Shown piece after piece: positions 1 through 8,549 of a stretch of 64,000 nucleotides of DNA (its first letter is position 1; each line of letters starts with the position of its first letter). The notes below the pieces were generated by a model that worked only from the letters and a program-made list of their open reading frames with translations, had not been told where the DNA came from and ran no database searches. Location: contig NZ_CP133268.1 in NCBI RefSeq assembly GCF_030915385.1, forward strand, positions 62,001-126,000. The letters run 5' to 3'. The stretch is from Neobacillus sp. PS3-12 (lineage in GTDB: Bacteria > Bacillota > Bacilli > Bacillales > Cytobacillaceae). Made by a program: the position numbers and the translations under genes.

Positions 1-214
1 GTTCGCCTAATAATTTTGCAAATGCTTCTTGAGTTGAGTCATTTAAATGAATTTGATCTCTTAAAAATATTACTTTATGCTCATGTAAGGCCTGTTTAAT
101 TTCATTTAATACACCTGGATCCAGATCACTGCTTAATTGAATACCTTGTATTTCTGCACCAATCCTTCCTGCTAATTGCACCACTTTTAATTGTTTTGCT
201 TGATTTGTAGCCAT
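1..214 (-). CDS. TauD/TfdA-family 2-oxoglutarate dioxygenase (N-terminal part)
   Basis: The gene runs off the left edge, leaving 71 residues that start MATNQAKQLKVV. The visible part has the family's N-terminal pattern (GAEIQGIQL, then HKVIFLRDQ, then QEAFAKLLG). The Fe-binding HxD...H residues lie outside the window. Known members use Fe(II), O2 and 2-oxoglutarate to oxidise taurine, alkylsulfonates or sulfate esters. The ATG at 214 follows TAGGAGG at 224-230. It is divergent from a SsuBC/TauBC-type transporter, which suggests organosulfur use, but the substrate cannot be read from this fragment. Its leader carries an attenuator (316-379). Confidence 0.75.
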   Translation of the reverse strand, partial: MATNQAKQLKVVQLAGRIGAEIQGIQLSSDLDPGVLNEIKQALHEHKVIFLRDQIHLNDSTQEAFAKLLGE

Positions 215-315
215 TGAGATATTCCTCCTAATTTTATGTTTTTACAACGTCTTCTTATGAATTTATATCCCATTTAGCACATCCAATTAGTCAGATTAAT
301 AATAAAAAATAAAAA

Positions 316-362
316 AGAGATTTAACAAAGGGAGAGCGTTGGCTTCTCTTTGTTAAATCTCT
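316..362 (-). terminator. Leader terminator (attenuator) of the dioxygenase gene
   Basis: A perfect 15-bp stem (316-330 with 348-362) is followed on the minus strand by a T-rich tract. It sits between the promoter and the dioxygenase start at 214, so it would stop transcription before the gene. Its 5' arm overlaps an alternative hairpin at 355-379. Confidence 0.75.
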
Positions 363-379
363 AGTTGTCTAGTCGATTT
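355..379 (-). promoter_or_regulatory. Candidate antiterminator hairpin, dioxygenase leader
   Basis: Read on the minus strand: AAATC, GA, CTAG, a 4-base loop, CTAG, A, GATTT. This is a 5-bp plus 4-bp stem with an asymmetric GA/A internal loop. Its 3' half is the 5' arm of the terminator, so the two folds are mutually exclusive. The same element occurs at 549-571 in the divergent leader. The layout resembles RNA targets of antiterminator proteins such as the LicT/SacY class, but the sequence does not match a target I recognise. Confidence 0.55.
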
Positions 380-407
380 TTATCATTTCTAATTAAATTG
401 GGATAAA

Positions 408-444
408 TTGTTAAGCAGGTCGTTGTATGAATGAATCTTAACAA
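408..444. promoter_or_regulatory. Inverted repeat over the -10, possible operator
   Basis: TTGTTAAG (408-415) and CTTAACAA (437-444) form a perfect 8-bp inverted repeat with a 21-base spacer, overlapping the -10 of the dioxygenase promoter. It could be an operator or an early leader hairpin. Confidence 0.4.
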
Positions 445-464
445 TAATGCAAATAGTCTGTCAA
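435..464 (-). promoter_or_regulatory. Sigma-A-type promoter for the dioxygenase gene
   Basis: On the minus strand TTGACA (464-459) is followed after 18 bases by TAAGAT (440-435). Transcription would start near 428, giving a leader of about 210 nt that contains the attenuator. The -10 lies inside an 8-bp inverted repeat. Confidence 0.55.
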
Positions 465-499
465 CCTTTTTTTATTATTCCTATTGTTTTAGTTGGGTA

Positions 500-535
500 T
501 TGAATTTCAAAATAATACATGATAAGTTATTATCA
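500..535 (+). promoter_or_regulatory. Probable promoter with overlapping palindrome, ABC transporter operon
   Basis: TTGAAT (500-505), 17 bases, TAAGTT (523-528). The perfect palindrome TGATAA-GTTA-TTATCA (520-535) covers the -10 and is a good operator candidate. The start would be near 535, just before the leader hairpins. Confidence 0.4.
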
Positions 536-548
536 AATGATTTAACCG

Positions 549-571
549 AATCGACTAGCCTTCTAGAGATT
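549..571 (+). promoter_or_regulatory. Candidate antiterminator hairpin, ABC transporter leader
   Basis: AATC, GA, CTAG, 4-base loop, CTAG, A, GATT: the same fold and nearly the same sequence as 355-379 on the other strand. The 3' half (565-571) is part of the terminator stem that follows, so only one structure can form. Confidence 0.55.
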
Positions 572-620
572 CAGTGAAATGACCTAAAATGGCATTTCGC
601 TGAATCTCTTTTTTATTTTT
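565..620 (+). terminator. Leader terminator (attenuator) of the ABC transporter operon
   Basis: A 17-bp stem (565-581 with 593-609, one G-U pair) is followed by a T-run from 609. It lies directly before the ribosome binding site of the ATPase gene. No upstream plus-strand gene needs a terminator here, so it must act on the operon's own leader. Confidence 0.8.
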
Positions 621-637
621 AGAAAGGATGATGATGA

Positions 638-1396
638 ATGTTAAAGATTCAACAGGTAAGTAAAACATTTAGGAATGATGATGAAAGTGTCCATGTTTTA
701 GATAATCTGGATCTCTCCGTAAAAACTGGCGAGTTTTTGTCTATTATTGGTCCCAGTGGTTGCGGAAAAAGTACTTTATTAAAGTTGATTGCAGGGCTGG
801 ATTTAGAGTTTGCTGGCGACATTACTGTAGGTGATAAGTTGATTAATGGAGCTTCTAAAGACCGCGGCTTCATTTTCCAGGAGCATCGCTTGTTTCCTTG
901 GCTTAACGTTGAGAAAAATATTTCAGGCAACCTTTCATTAAAAGATCCCGATATAAGAAAAAGAGTGGATCATTTAATCTCTCTTGTTAAACTTAAGGGA
1001 TTTGAAAAATCGTATCCACGACAGCTATCCGGTGGAATGTCACAACGGGTGGCAATCGCTAGAGCTTTACTGCGCAATCCTGAAATTTTATTATTAGATG
1101 AACCATTCGGAGCCCTAGATGCTTTCACTCGCACCCATCTTCAAGAAGCTTTACTAGAAATTTGGGAGCAAAATCAGACAACAATGGTGCTTGTTACCCA
1201 TGATATCGATGAAGCGATTTTTTTATCATCTAGAGTTGTGGTAATGGATTCAAATCCAGGACGTATTAAAGCGATCGTTCCTATTGATTTACCAAATCCA
1301 AGAACAAGAACGGGCAAAGCTTTCCAAGAATTTAGAACTATCATATTGAATCACCTCGACCATAAAGTCGATGACATAGAAGATTGGATTATTTAA
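638..1396 (+). CDS. ABC transporter ATPase, nitrate/sulfonate/taurine type (SsuB/TauB-like)
   Basis: 252 residues, usual for the family. Walker A is GPSGCGKST near residue 40, Q-loop FQEHRLFPW near 87, signature LSGGMSQR near 134, Walker B LLLDEPFGALD near 155 and H-loop VTHD near 189. It energises import with the permease 24 bp downstream. AAAGGA at 623-628 gives 9 bases to the ATG. No substrate-binding protein is next to it; one may lie beyond the dioxygenase outside the window. Given the TauD-like neighbour, an organosulfur compound is the likeliest substrate (inference). Confidence 0.85.
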   Translation: MLKIQQVSKTFRNDDESVHVLDNLDLSVKTGEFLSIIGPSGCGKSTLLKLIAGLDLEFAGDITVGDKLINGASKDRGFIFQEHRLFPWLNVEKNISGNLSLKDPDIRKRVDHLISLVKLKGFEKSYPRQLSGGMSQRVAIARALLRNPEILLLDEPFGALDAFTRTHLQEALLEIWEQNQTTMVLVTHDIDEAIFLSSRVVVMDSNPGRIKAIVPIDLPNPRTRTGKAFQEFRTIILNHLDHKVDDIEDWII

Positions 1397-1420
1397 TAAA
1401 CCACAGAAAGGATGACATAC

Positions 1421-2245
1421 ATGTCAATTCATTCAGTTACTCAGAACAATGCAATTACTTTAACGAAAAAAGAATCAAAATTAACAACAAGGAATGTTGT
1501 GGTTCGCGGATGGTTCCTCCCTGTTTTGGTACTCATTTTATGGCAAATTTTAGGTTCAGTTGGGATTTTGCCAGCTCAATTATTTTCATCACCCTTGTTA
1601 ATTGTTATACGTTCCAATGAACTTATTCAGTCAGGGGAACTAGCAAAACATTTGCAAATAAGTTTAACCCGAGCATTTCTTGGCTTTACTATAGGGGGGG
1701 GGTTCGGACTATTAATCGGGGTTATAGTTGGTATGAAAAAAAGAGCAGAAGAGTATTTAAACCCCAGTATCCAAATGTTACGCACAGTTCCTTTACTTGT
1801 GATTACACCGCTTTTTATTATGTGGTTCGGGTTTGGTGAATTATCAAAAGTGCTCTTGATTGCTTTAGGGGCCTTCTTCCCTCTTTATTTACAAACTTTT
1901 TTGGGCATTCGTAATGTCGATAAAAAACTTTACGAGGTTGCACAAATTTTAGAGTACAACCGTCTAGAACAAATCACCAAACTCATGATTCCTGCTTCTT
2001 TACCAAACATATTACTTGGTATACGCTTATCCTTAAGCGCAGCTTGGATGTGCTTAGTGGTCGCTGAATTGTTAGGTGCAGATAAAGGGATCGGCTTCAT
2101 GATCCAGGATGCTCGATCATTTATGCAAACAGACACCGTCTTTGTAGGTATTATCATCTTCGCTCTTGCTGGTAAAATATCCGACTCTATAGTCCGTTTC
2201 TTAGAAAATCGTTTACTTAAATGGCAAGATAGCTTCAAAGCTTAA
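1421..2245 (+). CDS. ABC transporter permease, SsuC/TauC-like
   Basis: About 274 residues with five to six membrane segments and the cytoplasmic coupling loop typical of BPD permeases (EVAQILEYNRLEQ, then IPASLPNILLGIR). It pairs with the ATPase. An in-frame ATG lies at 1412, but AGAAAGG at 1405-1411 is better spaced for the ATG at 1421. A run of nine G at 1694-1702 lies in the coding region. The operon ends at the hairpin at 2255-2282. Confidence 0.85.
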   Translation: MSIHSVTQNNAITLTKKESKLTTRNVVVRGWFLPVLVLILWQILGSVGILPAQLFSSPLLIVIRSNELIQSGELAKHLQISLTRAFLGFTIGGGFGLLIGVIVGMKKRAEEYLNPSIQMLRTVPLLVITPLFIMWFGFGELSKVLLIALGAFFPLYLQTFLGIRNVDKKLYEVAQILEYNRLEQITKLMIPASLPNILLGIRLSLSAAWMCLVVAELLGADKGIGFMIQDARSFMQTDTVFVGIIIFALAGKISDSIVRFLENRLLKWQDSFKA

Positions 2246-2254
2246 TATGAAATT

Positions 2255-2282
2255 GGCGCAATCATCTTTTGATCATTGCGCC
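2255..2282 (+). terminator. Intrinsic terminator, GGCGCAAT hairpin
   Basis: A 12-base arm pair (one mismatch) with TTTT loop and a T-tract follows the permease stop. Nearly the same hairpin recurs at 59601-59630. Confidence 0.75.
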
Positions 2283-2293
2283 TTTTGCTTACT

Positions 2294-2761
2294 TTAATAT
2301 TCGCCTTTAATGACAAAATATGAGCCACGAATTGTTCCAGCTAGTTTAGATTTTTGCCTAGCAAACTTAAACTTCCCTTCTAACTCCTTTGGTACCTCCA
2401 TCCCATCAGAAAGCTTTAAACCAACGGCCCGCTTCGGCTTAGGGTCATCAACCGTATACATGACGTTGACCTCAAGACCATCTTCATAAAAGACGTAGGC
2501 CATTTTAATATTTTCTACTTGAAAACGCGACGTTTCTAAAGGTTTGGCCGCAAACTCGATATCACGTTCTTCTTTCAAAATTCGGTTCACATAATCAAGG
2601 GTCTCCTGGCTCTCACTGGCTGGTACAACCGTAAATTCATGCTTGTATTTATTCATAAAATAACGGGCTTCATTCGCACGTAAACCTGCAAGCGCATCTA
2701 CTACAGGTGAAGACTCTAAGCCAACTGTAGACACATTTTTAAAATCAACGATATAGGACAT
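2294..2761 (-). CDS. Conserved hypothetical protein in a WYL-regulator locus
   Basis: 155 residues from ATG 2761; a GTG at 2770 is possible, but AAGGAG fits the ATG better. The protein is soluble and mixed alpha/beta (starts MSYIVDFKNVSTVG), with no signal or membrane segment. I do not recognise a domain with confidence. It is 22 bp downstream of the GyrI-like gene, with which it probably forms an operon divergent from a WYL regulator. Such small partners may bind ligands, but no function can be assigned. Confidence 0.7.
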   Translation of the reverse strand: MSYIVDFKNVSTVGLESSPVVDALAGLRANEARYFMNKYKHEFTVVPASESQETLDYVNRILKEERDIEFAAKPLETSRFQVENIKMAYVFYEDGLEVNVMYTVDDPKPKRAVGLKLSDGMEVPKELEGKFKFARQKSKLAGTIRGSYFVIKGEY

Positions 2762-2783
2762 TTCCCACACTCCTTCTCTCTCT

Positions 2784-3266
2784 TTATTTCCTCACTACAG
2801 GAATCCACATTTCACCATATACTAAGCCGTTTCCCTGTCCCATCTCAACAACTGTATTTGGCCCGCCAACATAGGCAAAATCCTTTGCTTCTGGCAAAAC
2901 TTGTCCAAAGGCAATGCCAGCAAGCATATTATTCAATTCGTCAACCGTCTTCTCTTCTCCTTTAACAACTAAATATTCCCCCTTAGGAAACTGGATCACC
3001 CTGGCTTCTTCTGGTGCCGCCGATGCCTCTGCCATAACGCCGGCATAATGCATCATCTTGTTATTCACAGCTTCGTTCACGGCAAAAATGTAGTCATTTA
3101 CAGCTAAGGATTTTAATGTGTCAAGCCTGCCATCTTGGCTAGCTGCCTGCCAAAAATCTGCCTTCTCTTTATTTAAACCAGCAAAGTCTGTGTAATGGCT
3201 CTTAAGCTCCGTTCCCAAACCAATCACGGTAAAGCTATCTTTTTCTTCTAGTGTATAATCTGCCAT
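2784..3266 (-). CDS. GyrI-like (AraC effector-binding) domain protein
   Basis: 160 residues from MADYTLEEKDSF. The pattern (IQFPKGEYLVVKGE, then YGEMWIPV at the end) fits stand-alone GyrI-like small-molecule-binding domains such as B. subtilis YobU. An upstream in-frame ATG at 3317 lacks a good site; the chosen ATG at 3266 has AGAGGAT upstream. It is divergent from a WYL regulator, the same pairing as yobU-yobV in B. subtilis. Confidence 0.7.
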   Translation of the reverse strand: MADYTLEEKDSFTVIGLGTELKSHYTDFAGLNKEKADFWQAASQDGRLDTLKSLAVNDYIFAVNEAVNNKMMHYAGVMAEASAAPEEARVIQFPKGEYLVVKGEEKTVDELNNMLAGIAFGQVLPEAKDFAYVGGPNTVVEMGQGNGLVYGEMWIPVVRK

Positions 3267-3376
3267 ATTCAAAACCATCCTCTTCTTTATATTAATCAAA
3301 TGACTTGTTTTCTTCACTTGATGGGTCTATCATATCCTTTAATCATGTCAAAAAATGATACTGTTTAGGAGTCCAT

Positions 3377-4327
3377 ATGAAAAAAGTTGAACGGATTAAT
3401 ATCATCATGCGGTATATTAACAACCGCACCCAGTTTACCATTTCTGAAATCATGCAGGAATTTAACATTTCTCGTTCGACAGCGATCAGAGATATTAGGG
3501 AAATTGAGGCCATGGGGATGCCGCTTGTCGCTGAAACTGGAAGGGATGGGGGTTATTTTGTCATGCACAACTCTGTCCTGCCCGCTGTTCGCTTTACCGA
3601 TAATGAGGTCAAAGCTCTATTTATTGCCTTTATGGCGACAAGAAATCAACAGCTCCCCTATCTAAAGAGCCGTCAGTCTTTAGCTGAAAAATTACTAAGC
3701 CTCATCTCCGAAAACCAGCAGGAGGATCTAGTGCTTTTAAATCAAATTTTGCTTTTTGAAGGGACCAACCCCCATAATCCGGACCTGCTTGAGCTTTCAG
3801 ACCTCCCCCATCCTATGTTAGAAAAACTCATCCAAATTCTACTTTTGGATAGCTATTTATTAATTTCAATCAATGAAAAGACTTATCCTATTTATCTCTT
3901 ACACCTTTATCAGGAAAAAGGACTTTGGCTGATTGAAGGCTTTGACTTAAAGGAAGAAAAAAAGCAGATTTTTGCTGTCGATCAACTTACAAGTGTTGAA
4001 CCCTTCCAGACGAAAGAAAGATTAAGTAAGAAAAAGATTTACGAAAAACTAAGCAAGCAGGAAGAAGTTTTCAACTTGATCCTTGAACTTGGTCCAAAAG
4101 CGATCTCCCAGTTCAAAAAATACCATCCTTTAAAAGTTTCAATTTCCTATACGAATCCTTACCAAACCACTGCCATTCTAAAGACTTTTATCAATGTAAA
4201 TAAGCCTGAAGAATTGACCGAAATAACAAATTGGCTCTTGTTTTTAGGTGAGGATATCAAGGTCAGAGAAGTACCAGAAAAATTCTTAGGAGGTTTACAA
4301 GGGAGATTAAACTTATACTGCCTCTAA
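3377..4327 (+). CDS. YafY/YobV-type transcriptional regulator (HTH-WYL)
   Basis: 316 residues. An N-terminal winged helix (FTISEIMQEFNISRSTAIRDI, about residues 18-40) is followed by a WYL-type region with LWLIEGFDL near residue 190. WYL regulators sense small molecules or nucleic acid. TAGGAGT before the ATG supports the start. It probably controls the divergent pair at 2294-3266 from the 110-bp shared region. Confidence 0.8.
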   Translation: MKKVERINIIMRYINNRTQFTISEIMQEFNISRSTAIRDIREIEAMGMPLVAETGRDGGYFVMHNSVLPAVRFTDNEVKALFIAFMATRNQQLPYLKSRQSLAEKLLSLISENQQEDLVLLNQILLFEGTNPHNPDLLELSDLPHPMLEKLIQILLLDSYLLISINEKTYPIYLLHLYQEKGLWLIEGFDLKEEKKQIFAVDQLTSVEPFQTKERLSKKKIYEKLSKQEEVFNLILELGPKAISQFKKYHPLKVSISYTNPYQTTAILKTFINVNKPEELTEITNWLLFLGEDIKVREVPEKFLGGLQGRLNLYCL

Positions 4328-4480
4328 GCATGGACCATTTGCCTGCAATTCTTCAATACACTGCATATTTTGGGTAGCGCCAGCAGTCTGACACTACCCC
4401 TATACGACATATTTTGTACATATCAAGAGCTTGTTATAACAACAATGAGCATGTCAATCTTTTGGAGTAAATATTCTCAT

Positions 4481-7400
4481 TCAATTATTGTGCTCAAGGT
4501 ATTGATGTACTGCCATCAAATCTCGTTTATTCAACTCACGAATACGATTGAAAATTGGAATATCTGCAATAGCCTCAAAATTTAAGCTTTCAGCAACAAC
4601 ATTTCTTACTTTACCTGTTAGCCAAGTTTGCACATCTATACCATCAACGACTTCCTTCCGTCCTTCATCATTGATGCCACTAGCAAAACAACTGACACAT
4701 GGTACCGATAATTTATACACGCCGTCATGAAGATTATCTTCTGAAATGACTTTCTTTCCTTTACAGAATGGACATGGATGACTAGCTTTAATCTTATTAA
4801 TTTGGGTAACAATTTTTTTGTAACCAAATGCTTCATAGACATAGATTAGTTTTTTGTACTTTCCATTGGTGAAATACTTATCAATAATGGCTTCTCTGGT
4901 TTCGTCAATATTGGGAAAATCACAGATTGTGATCCGATTTTTGCTGCTTATTGCTTCGAGATTGCCTTTAATTTTGTCCCAGAATGGTAAAACATTTTGT
5001 AATACCATTTCATATCCGATAAAACTTGCTAATTCCAATTCAAACATTTTCAACCTGACTTGTGTTTCCCTAGGCAGCAGTGAGACATCTTCTGTCAAAG
5101 TCAGATCGCCGCCAACAATTGATTTTAGTTTTTCCAGTTCTGGTAACGTCCCAACTGTTTTGATCACTTCATCAATTGGCTGTTGAATAATCTCACGAAT
5201 ATCAATATCGCCAAATCTAAGTTTTTTATGGTGATTGAGCACAGTTCCATGACAAATTGGACAGGTAATCATTTCTCTTGATTCTTTCATTTGCTCTTTA
5301 ATCACTGATTTCGAGATCACCATATACATCCCAATGATCTTATTAAAGCCCTCCCATGTCCTCCGCGTCTTGCCTGCTTTATCATAGAATGACTTTTCCC
5401 AATACCCGTATAAAAAGGTATGCTTTTCTTCTTCTGTCATCTCATTAAAGCTTTTACTAATATCCTGACCTAGTTCATTCTTAATTTCATCAAATAGGAA
5501 TTGCAATTTCGGATATTGATAATGTTTTAATACCTTCATCACGTCTGCATGTAGTAAGCCATCCCAGAATGGTGCGTTTTTGTCTTGAATGACAAGATCC
5601 AAATCAAATTTTCCTGCCACCCGGCGGCCCGAGCAGTATGGGCAATGATTTTCTTGATTATAAAAATCAAAGCTTCTTGTATCTTTATTGGTTGGATGTG
5701 CAGCGACAATATGGTTGATTAAACCACCTATCTCAAAGAGAAAGCTATATTGACTATACAAATGCCTCTCAAGATCAATCGCAATTACAGGTGCGATGTT
5801 ATCAGAATCGAATTCCCCATAAATCAGACGAGCCATTGATGATAAGCTTTTTAAGATACCGCCCTTATAAACGTGTTCTGCATTTTTAAAATACTCAATA
5901 TGATTTTCTTTTAAGTAGTGAATTCCCCTCTGATCTTTGAGCGTTGAAGAAATATGTATGGGGGCAACACGATCTTCATTCCTTTTTTTACGGAAATAAT
6001 CATCATGACTGACAACATCAAGATGTTTGACAGATTCATGCTGCCTTTTACCAAAATCAATGATAAAATCAGAGCTTTCCATCATATAGGCGTTATGTTC
6101 AATCATCATAATACTGACAGATTCATCTTGAAGAATGTTCCTGACACTATAAATGAATTGGTTTAAAATATTTTGTGATAAACCTTTTGAAGGCTCGTCA
6201 AAAATAAACAACGTATACGGGTTTCTTGAGTTAGAAAACAACTCAGAAACTAAGTGAACACATTGAAATTCACCTGTCGACAAGGATTGTGTTTTTCTTT
6301 CCAATGTCAAATAACCAAGTCCCAGTTTGATCAGTAAGCTCAAGCGCTTATAAGCGATGTCTTCATTTGGAAGATCCTCAATGATATCTTCAATCGAGCG
6401 CTCAAATATATCATCAATTTCGTCACTGTATTTGGTGAGTTTCTTTTTAATATCAAGAAACGTCGCTACTGTTGAACGGCTAGTAATCGATTGGTTTCGG
6501 TCCTGTCCGACCATGACCAGTTTATCTTTTGGATATCGCTTCTGAAAATCCTTGGCGATACACTCATTGACAAGTGTCGATTTACCGCAGCCTGATTCAC
6601 CCGTAACGGTGACAAGCCTATTTTTAGGGATCTGAATTTCATCCATTTGAATATTACGAAAGTGAAGATCCTGAAATTGATAGTATTCAGTAGGCATGGC
6701 CTGATTGCCTTCCCAAAAGATTGGCTTTGGACGCGGTGATTCATCGACAATCTTTCCGCCATATTTCCCACTGCCAGGGCCAAAGAACACTGGCTTATCA
6801 GCTGTATTTAGCACCGTGTCAGCATGATCAATCAGCCAAATTTGATTCTTATAGCCTAAGCTTTTAATCTGTTCTAAAATTTTCAATAGCGTTTGGTGAT
6901 CAAGACCCACGGAGATCTCATCAATAATAATCACGGTATTTTCACTTGCTGCCATGAATTCTGCCAAGTAAAGTCTTGTTAATTCCCCGCCTGACAATGT
7001 ACCCATAATCCGATTTAAGGTTAAGTACCCTATATTCATATTGATTATATTTTTAAGAATATGTTGCTTCGGCTCACTAATATGTAATTCTTCTGATAAA
7101 GAAAGGATCGATTCAATGCTTAATTCATTGATATCGGAAATACTATGTGGTTTTTCAAATAGTTCAATTTGTTTCTGCTCAACTTCCGAATTATAGCGTC
7201 GGCCCCCACACTTTGGGCACTCGACATTTTTGGTAGTCCCGCGTCCTTTACAAGTCGGACACCAGCCTAATTCATTATTAAAGGAAAAAACTTCTGGAGA
7301 AAGATGAAATTTTTCAGCAATCCTCACACGAATCTCTGTAAAACACCGGTATGGGTGCCAATGGTCGAACGCGGATTGGAAGAAATCGATGATTTTCCGA

Positions 7401-7650
7401 GAAAAAGAACTAAAGGCATTTCTTCCATTTTGATGGCACTGAAATTGGTTTCCATTATTGCTGGAAATAAATATTGATATTCAGCCTTTGGCAATAAGGA
7501 AACAAGACGCTTCTTGGATTCTTCACCAATTGTTTGACAAAATGTGGTTTTACCAGATCCGGACAAGCCAGCAATCCCTAACGATTGATCTTCAGGCAAG
7601 ACGACATCTAAACGGTCAATATTGTTGGCAATTAATTGATTTATTTTCAT
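4481..7650 (-). pseudogene. Enlarged UvrA-like ABC ATPase, one frameshift
   Basis: Two open frames join into one protein of about 1,056 residues. The N-terminal part (7650-7324) has Walker A GLSGSGKTT and ends SSNPRSTIGTHTGV; the continuing frame resumes as FTEIRVRIAEKF. A run of four T (minus strand, 7343-7340) would restore the frame with one more T. ABC1 has zinc knuckles CPTC/CPKC near residue 128, LSGGE near 218 and IIIDEIS. ABC2 has GESGCGKST near 346, a degenerate signature LSTGE and IFDEP. Beyond it lies a C-terminal half of about 480 residues with three more Cys pairs (CPYC, CPIC, CPFC with CVSC). Compact UvrA2/DrrC drug-resistance relatives lack such a tail as far as I know. A GTGA overlap at 7324-7327 could couple the two parts. 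Solitary gene. Confidence 0.75.
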
Positions 7651-7838
7651 CGGAATTCCACTCCAATCTCTACAACAAGTATTGCCATGTTAGCACAACT
7701 TCAAATGAAATTGTTGTATTTTTTTCAAATTGACAATCTTTCGATCTACAACTAGCCTTGCATGCAGTATAGTGTAATTAATAATATAATAGTAAGGACT
7801 TATTGACTATAAATTTTTTCGACAGGAGTTATATTTTG

Positions 7839-8510
7839 ATGTTACCTTCAGACATATTAAACCGAGTAAAAACATCATTAAAGAAAGATTTTGGAGAAAA
7901 CTTCTCTCATCAAGAATTAGATGCTCAAATTGAAGCGATGACAAAGGCAGAAATCATGGATAAATATTTCAATACTTTTGAAGAAAAAATAGATCATTCT
8001 GTGGTTTTCCGATTCATTCAGTCTATTTTCCATTTTGATTTAGACAACAAGCCTGTTAATACGGAAAAAGATCTATCATCCGCAGTAATCGATTCCTTTC
8101 TTTATGAAGAGGAAGAAAAAATAACGGGAGCAAAAATCCGCAGCATTATCAATCAAATTTTTGGAATAAATTTAGATGCGATTTCTGCATTAGATGGGGC
8201 AAAAATCTCTTTATATTCAAAAGATCAGTGGGTTTTGCAGCACGATAAAGACCTATTTGTGGTACATACGGGTAATGACGATATCGATGTTCGCATTTAT
8301 CCAACAAAATATTTTACAGAAGAAACTGGATTAGAAACGCTCCCAAAGGATTTACAGCATTCATTATCAAAAATGGGATTCTATTATGATGAAAAAACCA
8401 GAAGTTATTATTACAGGAATCCATCCGAAGAAGCTGTACCAGATGCCTTTAAGGGACAAACAATGGGAACAGTCTTGAACACTATTAAGCAAAGCTATTC
8501 TAGTCTTTAA
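7839..8510 (+). CDS. Hypothetical protein, acidic and soluble
   Basis: 223 residues from the ATG at 7839 (MLPSDILNRV), preceded by AGGAG at 7824-7828. No signal, membrane segment or recognised motif. The first 100 residues look helical and rich in charged residues; the last 70 look like a beta-rich domain (QWVLQHDKDLFVVHTG, then MGFYYDEKTRSYYYRNP). It is a single-gene unit ending at the terminator 8520-8540. Confidence 0.65.
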   Translation: MLPSDILNRVKTSLKKDFGENFSHQELDAQIEAMTKAEIMDKYFNTFEEKIDHSVVFRFIQSIFHFDLDNKPVNTEKDLSSAVIDSFLYEEEEKITGAKIRSIINQIFGINLDAISALDGAKISLYSKDQWVLQHDKDLFVVHTGNDDIDVRIYPTKYFTEETGLETLPKDLQHSLSKMGFYYDEKTRSYYYRNPSEEAVPDAFKGQTMGTVLNTIKQSYSSL

Positions 8511-8519
8511 ACAGGTAAA

Positions 8520-8540
8520 GGATGGGAACTCGTCCCATCC
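8520..8540. terminator. Bidirectional terminator
   Basis: GGATGGGA, 5-base loop, TCCCATCC, followed by TTTTATTATT on the plus strand. It separates two convergent genes. Confidence 0.8.
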
Positions 8541-8549
8541 TTTTATTAT

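Noticed and set aside
638..660. SAM, T-box or guanidine riboswitch before the ABC transporter
   Set aside because: None of the conserved cores (T-box sequence, S-box, ykkC) is present in 535-637.
7324..7327. Programmed frameshift or coupling in the UvrA-like gene
   Set aside because: The GTGA overlap could couple translation, but no slippery heptamer is present, and the residues lost between frames are restored by one T, so a simple indel is likelier.
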